Shown: positions 47,681 to 51,409 of the stretch, piece after piece
Numbering within the stretch: the stretch's first letter is position 1
Layout: every line of letters starts with the position of its first letter
From: an uncultured Collinsella sp.
GTDB lineage: Bacteria > Actinomycetota > Coriobacteriia > Coriobacteriales > Coriobacteriaceae
NCBI GenBank assembly: GCA_958354105.1
Contig: CATWVA010000015.1
Coordinates: forward strand, 1-51,409
Direction of reading: 5' to 3'
Length of the DNA stretch: 51,409 bases
Notes under the pieces: generated by a model
The model's input: only the letters and a program-made list of their open reading frames with translations
Database searches by the model: none
What the model was told of the DNA's origin: nothing
Position numbers and translations under genes: made by a program

Positions 47681-49834
47681 ATGACCGAAGATATCCCCCT
47701 TGAAATCACTTCGAGCGACATGGCCAATCTGCCCATATTCATCGCCATCCTTATCGTAGCCGCCGTCGTCGTGCGCGTGTATTTTTCAATCAAACGCAAC
47801 GAAAAGCCACCCATTGCCCGCGTCTTTTGGTGCGCGACGCTCCTCATCCCGCTCGGCGTGGTAGCTGCATGGGTTACGAATCAATTGCTCGTAAATGAGA
47901 GCAGCTCCCTATGGGTCCTTTCTTATTCGGCGCTCGGTGCTGCCGCCGTCATGCTTCTTGTCGAGCCCTTGGTTTCGGGACTTATCGACCAAACCGACCT
48001 TGCGACGGGAACAGTTGCCTGTATTTGCCGTGACATCCTTGTCATCGCCGCTGTTTCAGCGCTCTCGTTCGTTTCACTCGAAATTGCCTGCAACGAAACG
48101 TTCTATCGCATTCCCGCCAACTCATTCGGGTTTTCCGTCGGGCTGCTCGCGACGGTTCTGCTCTCCCTTTATTTGCTGGGACAGCGTCATGGAGGCGTCA
48201 TGGCCCTCGTGCCCGTCGTCTGTTGCATCCTTGGCATTGCCGAGCACTTCGTCATAACGTTTAAAGGCGAAGCCATCCTGCCAAGCGATATCTTGGCCCT
48301 TGGCACCGCAATGGAAGTGAGCGAGGGATACGAGTTTACCTTTACCGCCGGAATCGTAACCTCTCTAGCCCTGCTGGAGATTTCCCTGGGGCTTCTTTCG
48401 CTTATCCGACCGAGAAAGCTCCGTACACCCACCCATGTCTTCCCCGCAATCGCCGCCAACCTCTGCGCTTTTCTGCTAGTGACCGTTGTGGGGCTCTCGG
48501 GCTTTTCCAGCATCGACTTGGAGCAGGCGCTGAATTTTGGATTTGACCGTTGGCAGCCCATCACCACGTATGCGTCTCAGGGTTTTATCACTTCGTTCAC
48601 CGAAATGGTCAACGAGTTGCCCATTGAGAAGCCCGAAGACTATACTCCCGATGAGGCGCAGAGCATCGAGCAGGAGCTCGCCGCCACCTACGACAGCACG
48701 TATGGCTCGAGCGAGCAGCGCGCGGCGGCCGTTGCCCAGTTCAATGAAATCAAGCCGACGATTGTTGCCGTCATGAACGAGAGTTTTAGCGACCTTTCGT
48801 GCTTTGAGCAGCTCCAGGCGGCCGGGTACACCGGCCCCGCATTCTACAACTCGCTTCCCGACACACTTGTTCGCGGCACCATGCTCGCTTCGGTCGCCGG
48901 TGGCGGAACGGCGAACTCCGAATTCGAATTTTTGACCGGAGCGACAACGGCCTTTGTCGGATTAGGCAAAATCCCCTATCAGCTATATCAGATGAATGGC
49001 GTCAACAGCCTGGCAAAGGACCTTAAGGAGCTTGGGTATACCGCTACCGCTATGCACCCGCAAAACCCCGTCAACTACCATCGAGATAAAATCTATCAGC
49101 AGTTGGGCTTTGGAGACTTTCTTTCAATCGGCGATTTCGAAGGTGCGCCCTGTTACCACGCCGGCGTATGCGACTACGCCACCTACGACAAGATACTCGA
49201 CCTGCTTAGAACCGACGAAGCCCCGCAGTTCATCTTTGACGTCACGATGCAAAATCACGGCGGCTACGACTATGGCACCGTTCCCGCCGAAGAGCTGACA
49301 AACTATTGGGTCGAGGGAGCCAGCGAGGGCGCCAATAGCGCGCTCAACACCTATCTTACCTGCATCAACGCATCCGACCGGGACCTCGAGTACTTTATCA
49401 ACGAGCTCCGCAATATCGGCAGACCGGTTGTCCTTGTCTTTTTTGGCGACCATCAGCCGAGCGCCGCAACGACTCTCAACGACGAGCTGTACCCTCAGGA
49501 AGATACGGCAAGCCACGCTTTCCGTATCTATCAGTCAACATATTTCGTCTGGGCTAACTATGAAATCGCCGGCGATACCGAGCTCAACGTCTACGACACC
49601 GTCGGGGCAAACGAGATTGCAGCCATTACCCTTAATAAGATCGGCGCCCCGCTCACCGACTATCAAAAGGCTCTGCTAGCAACAAGGTCAGATGTGCCCA
49701 CCATCAATGTCGCCGGCTACCTTGGTGCCGACGGGCTGCGCTACGACTTGGAATCTGAAGACAGCCCATACGCCTCGACGATCGACAAGCTGCAGCGCAT
49801 GCAATACCTCGAGTTCGCCAGCAAAGTTCAGTAA
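47681..49834 (+). CDS. LTA-synthase-like membrane sulfatase-family phosphoglycerol transferase
   Basis: The 717-residue protein starts at ATG 47681 with AGAGGA 7 nt upstream. The first about 320 residues hold 7-8 membrane segments, including a LPSDILALGTAMEV stretch seen in related transferases. The extracellular sulfatase-fold domain follows: IVAVMNESFSDLS (metal Glu), GGGTANSEFEFLTG with the catalytic threonine, QNHGGYD and FFGDHQPS (metal ligands). LtaS-type enzymes build polyglycerolphosphate chains or decorate glycolipids. It lies divergently from uvrA and alone on its transcript. Substrate is inferred from family only. Confidence 0.9.
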   Translation: MTEDIPLEITSSDMANLPIFIAILIVAAVVVRVYFSIKRNEKPPIARVFWCATLLIPLGVVAAWVTNQLLVNESSSLWVLSYSALGAAAVMLLVEPLVSGLIDQTDLATGTVACICRDILVIAAVSALSFVSLEIACNETFYRIPANSFGFSVGLLATVLLSLYLLGQRHGGVMALVPVVCCILGIAEHFVITFKGEAILPSDILALGTAMEVSEGYEFTFTAGIVTSLALLEISLGLLSLIRPRKLRTPTHVFPAIAANLCAFLLVTVVGLSGFSSIDLEQALNFGFDRWQPITTYASQGFITSFTEMVNELPIEKPEDYTPDEAQSIEQELAATYDSTYGSSEQRAAAVAQFNEIKPTIVAVMNESFSDLSCFEQLQAAGYTGPAFYNSLPDTLVRGTMLASVAGGGTANSEFEFLTGATTAFVGLGKIPYQLYQMNGVNSLAKDLKELGYTATAMHPQNPVNYHRDKIYQQLGFGDFLSIGDFEGAPCYHAGVCDYATYDKILDLLRTDEAPQFIFDVTMQNHGGYDYGTVPAEELTNYWVEGASEGANSALNTYLTCINASDRDLEYFINELRNIGRPVVLVFFGDHQPSAATTLNDELYPQEDTASHAFRIYQSTYFVWANYEIAGDTELNVYDTVGANEIAAITLNKIGAPLTDYQKALLATRSDVPTINVAGYLGADGLRYDLESEDSPYASTIDKLQRMQYLEFASKVQ

Positions 49835-49894
49835 GCCCGCCCATTCGCTTGGACCCATCGTATTGCAAGCACGCTCGGCCCAAATGCATCGCAA

Positions 49895-49924
49895 ATGACT
49901 CCCGCTCGCAAACGAGGGTACAAT
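49895..49924 (+). promoter_or_regulatory. Candidate promoter of the Mrp gene
   Basis: ATGACT (49895-49900) and TACAAT (49919-49924) are 18 nt apart, 55 nt before the Mrp start codon. The -10 is good and the -35 weak. A small CTCG-CAAA-CGAG hairpin lies in the spacer. Confidence 0.4.
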
Positions 49925-49979
49925 GACGCTCGTGTCACACCACGGGGCCCCGGCCCCAACATATACAAAGGAGTCATAC

Positions 49980-50810
49980 ATGGGTTGCGAGCACGCACAG
50001 GCCGCCGGCGGACAAACGTCGCCGTCGCAATTTGAGGAGAACACGCTGTCCGAGGTCAAACGCGTCATCGCCGTGCTTTCCGGCAAGGGCGGTGTCGGCA
50101 AGTCGTTTGTCACCGGTGCTATCGCCACCGAGCTTGCCCGTCACGGCCACAAGGTCGGCGTCCTCGATGCCGACATCACCGGTCCCTCTATCCCCAAGAT
50201 GTTCGGTATGAGCGGACGCCACGTCCATGCCCTTGGCAACCTTATGCTGCCCGAAATCTCCGAGCACGGCGTCAAGGTCATGAGCTCCAACCTGCTGCTC
50301 CAAAACGAGACCGACCCCGTCCTTTGGCGCGGTCCGGTCATCGCAGGCGCCATTAGGCAGTTCTGGAGCGAGACCTCGTGGGGCCCCATCGACTACCTGC
50401 TGGTCGACATGCCTCCGGGAACAGGCGACGTCGCTCTCACCGTCTTCCAGTCACTGCCCGTCGACGGCATCGTCATCGTCACGAGCCCGCAGGATCTGGT
50501 CTCGATGATCGTCGCCAAGGCGGTCAACATGGCCGAGAAGATGAACGTCCCCATTCTGGGCATCGTCGAGAACATGAGCTATATTGAGTGCCCCGACTGC
50601 GGCAAGAAGATCGAGGTCTTTGGCAAGAGCAAGCTCCCCGAGGTCGCAGAGCGCTATAACCTCGACATCTTGGGCACGCTTCCCATTAATCCGGCACTCG
50701 CCGAGGCCTGCGATAAGGGCGAGGTCGAGACCGCACTGCCCGATGGCATGTTGCCCAAGGCAGTCTCTGCCGTCGAGGCCATTACCCCGCACGAGACCGA
50801 CGAGGCCTAA
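49980..50810 (+). CDS. mrp: Mrp/NBP35-type P-loop ATPase, iron-sulfur carrier
   Basis: The 276-residue protein starts at ATG 49980 with AAAGGAG 6 nt upstream. It has the deviant Walker A VLSGKGGVGKSFV, VLDADITGPSIPKMFG, LVDMPPGTGDVALT and the metal-cluster motif ECPDCGKK in the C-terminal part. Mrp/ApbC proteins bind and transfer [4Fe-4S] clusters as homodimers. The short N-terminal piece MGCEHAQAAGG has a cysteine. This fits a cell rich in iron-sulfur enzymes, such as NrdG. The flavoprotein gene follows directly. Confidence 0.95.
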   Translation: MGCEHAQAAGGQTSPSQFEENTLSEVKRVIAVLSGKGGVGKSFVTGAIATELARHGHKVGVLDADITGPSIPKMFGMSGRHVHALGNLMLPEISEHGVKVMSSNLLLQNETDPVLWRGPVIAGAIRQFWSETSWGPIDYLLVDMPPGTGDVALTVFQSLPVDGIVIVTSPQDLVSMIVAKAVNMAEKMNVPILGIVENMSYIECPDCGKKIEVFGKSKLPEVAERYNLDILGTLPINPALAEACDKGEVETALPDGMLPKAVSAVEAITPHETDEA

Positions 50811-51409
50811 GTGAACACGAGCGCCTTCTATGACGTCCTGGTAATCGGCGGCGGGGCTTCAGGCCTCGCCGCCGCCATTACGGCCGCACGCGCTGGCAAA
50901 AGCGTCTGCATCGTTGAGCGCGATGCCGCCTGCGGCCTTAAGCTCCTTGCGACCGGCAACGGCCGCTGCAACCTCTCCAACGAATCGATTGATCCACAGC
51001 GGTATAACCACCCCGCATTCGTTGAATCCGTTATGGGCCCCCGGCCCGAACAAGAGCTTATGGGTTTCTTCTCCTCGCTGGGCATCATGACAACCTCCGA
51101 GGAAGGCCGGCTGTACCCGCGCTCCCTTCGCGCCGAATCGGTGCGCGACGCGCTTCTCAACGTTTGCGACCGCCTAGGTATCACCTTAATCTGCGGAGCC
51201 AACGTTGCCTTGGCGCACAAAGCTTCCGAAGGCTGGGCACTCCAAATAGACCGTCCAGCGCGGGCGCTCAAGGCAAAAAAGCACGACGACCGAAAATCGG
51301 AGCTCCGCTCGCTTCGGAAAGCGCTCGCCGATGTCCCTCGCAAGAACGAGGCCCTGCAGGCACATGCCGTAATTATCGCCACGGGCGGCAACCCCACCGG
51401 TATCGCCGA
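50811..51409 (+). CDS. HI0933/BaiN-family FAD-dependent oxidoreductase, cut by window edge
   Basis: The frame starts at GTG 50811, right after the Mrp stop, with GAGG upstream, and runs open to the right edge. It has the Rossmann FAD motif VLVIGGGASGLAAAITAAR and the family signature LLATGNGRCNLSNE, then VIIATGGNPTGI at the edge. HI0933-like flavoproteins include the bile acid reductase BaiN; most have unknown substrates. About 200 residues are visible, roughly half of the usual length. Function beyond family is not assigned. Confidence 0.88.
   Translation, partial: MNTSAFYDVLVIGGGASGLAAAITAARAGKSVCIVERDAACGLKLLATGNGRCNLSNESIDPQRYNHPAFVESVMGPRPEQELMGFFSSLGIMTTSEEGRLYPRSLRAESVRDALLNVCDRLGITLICGANVALAHKASEGWALQIDRPARALKAKKHDDRKSELRSLRKALADVPRKNEALQAHAVIIATGGNPTGIA

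Overview
The window looks like chromosomal DNA of a strictly anaerobic, high-GC Gram-positive bacterium of the Coriobacteriia, most like Collinsella. The reasons are an actinobacterial gene order (uvrC / rapZ-whiA-gap-pgk-tpiA / secG), a class III oxygen-sensitive ribonucleotide reductase as the only nucleotide reductase here, an LTA-synthase-like sulfatase, and high-GC codon use. The genus is an inference from gene content; no rRNA or marker comparison was possible. Nearly all genes are on the minus strand. No CRISPR array, rRNA operon, intact prophage or insertion sequence was seen.

Layout. 1-5400: a partial HAD hydrolase; a UreE-like protein coupled to a SlyD-like FKBP; a membrane dipeptidase and a YgjP-type metallopeptidase on the plus strand; then a folate set, folE - HD hydrolase - folB. 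5450-9000: nrdG and nrdD, with two tandem NrdR boxes upstream of nrdD. 9300-12100: tRNA-Gly/tRNA-Val, a GH13 alpha-glucosidase, and a tRNA Gly-Cys-Gly array ending in a partial duplication. 12150-15470: a partner-switching pair (STAS+HATPase fusion and PAS/GAF/PP2C phosphatase) and tRNA-Leu. 16060-22010: a five-gene oligopeptide ABC transporter. 22300-29450: secG, gpmI, tpiA, pgk, gap, whiA, rapZ. 29546-39976: a sialic acid cassette on one strand: Sat/Opp-like transporter (binding protein, permease, fused permease-ATPase, ATPase), two CE7 esterase-family proteins, then nanA, nanK and nanE. 40342-47487: uvrC, murJ, ybaK, uvrA. 47681-51409 (plus strand): an LTA-synthase-like protein, an Mrp/NBP35 ATPase and a partial HI0933-family flavoprotein.

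How the genes work together. The sialic acid cassette reads as uptake, de-O-acetylation (one active-looking esterase and one paralogue that has lost its nucleophile), aldol cleavage by NanA, phosphorylation by NanK and epimerisation by NanE. It sits between uvrC and rapZ, which are usually close in Actinobacteria, so it looks like an insertion into a conserved backbone. yvcK, often found between rapZ and whiA, is missing there. The folE-HD-folB set suggests that the HD protein supplies the poorly assigned dephosphorylation step between the two known enzymes.

Most unusual signal. Six intergenic spots (6046-6131, 6314-6440, 15620-15734, 15921-16047, 30258-30355, 31405-31514) hold long nested palindromes of the same plan: outer arms of 23-31 bp enclosing a second, separate stem, within 86-127 nt. 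The sequences are unrelated, and none that I checked ends in a clear T tract. I do not recognise this as a described element. Other points worth attention are a shared A/T palindrome abutting the -35 box of three tRNA promoters, a UreE-SlyD pair with no urease genes in view, and a partner-switching fusion with no sigma factor nearby.
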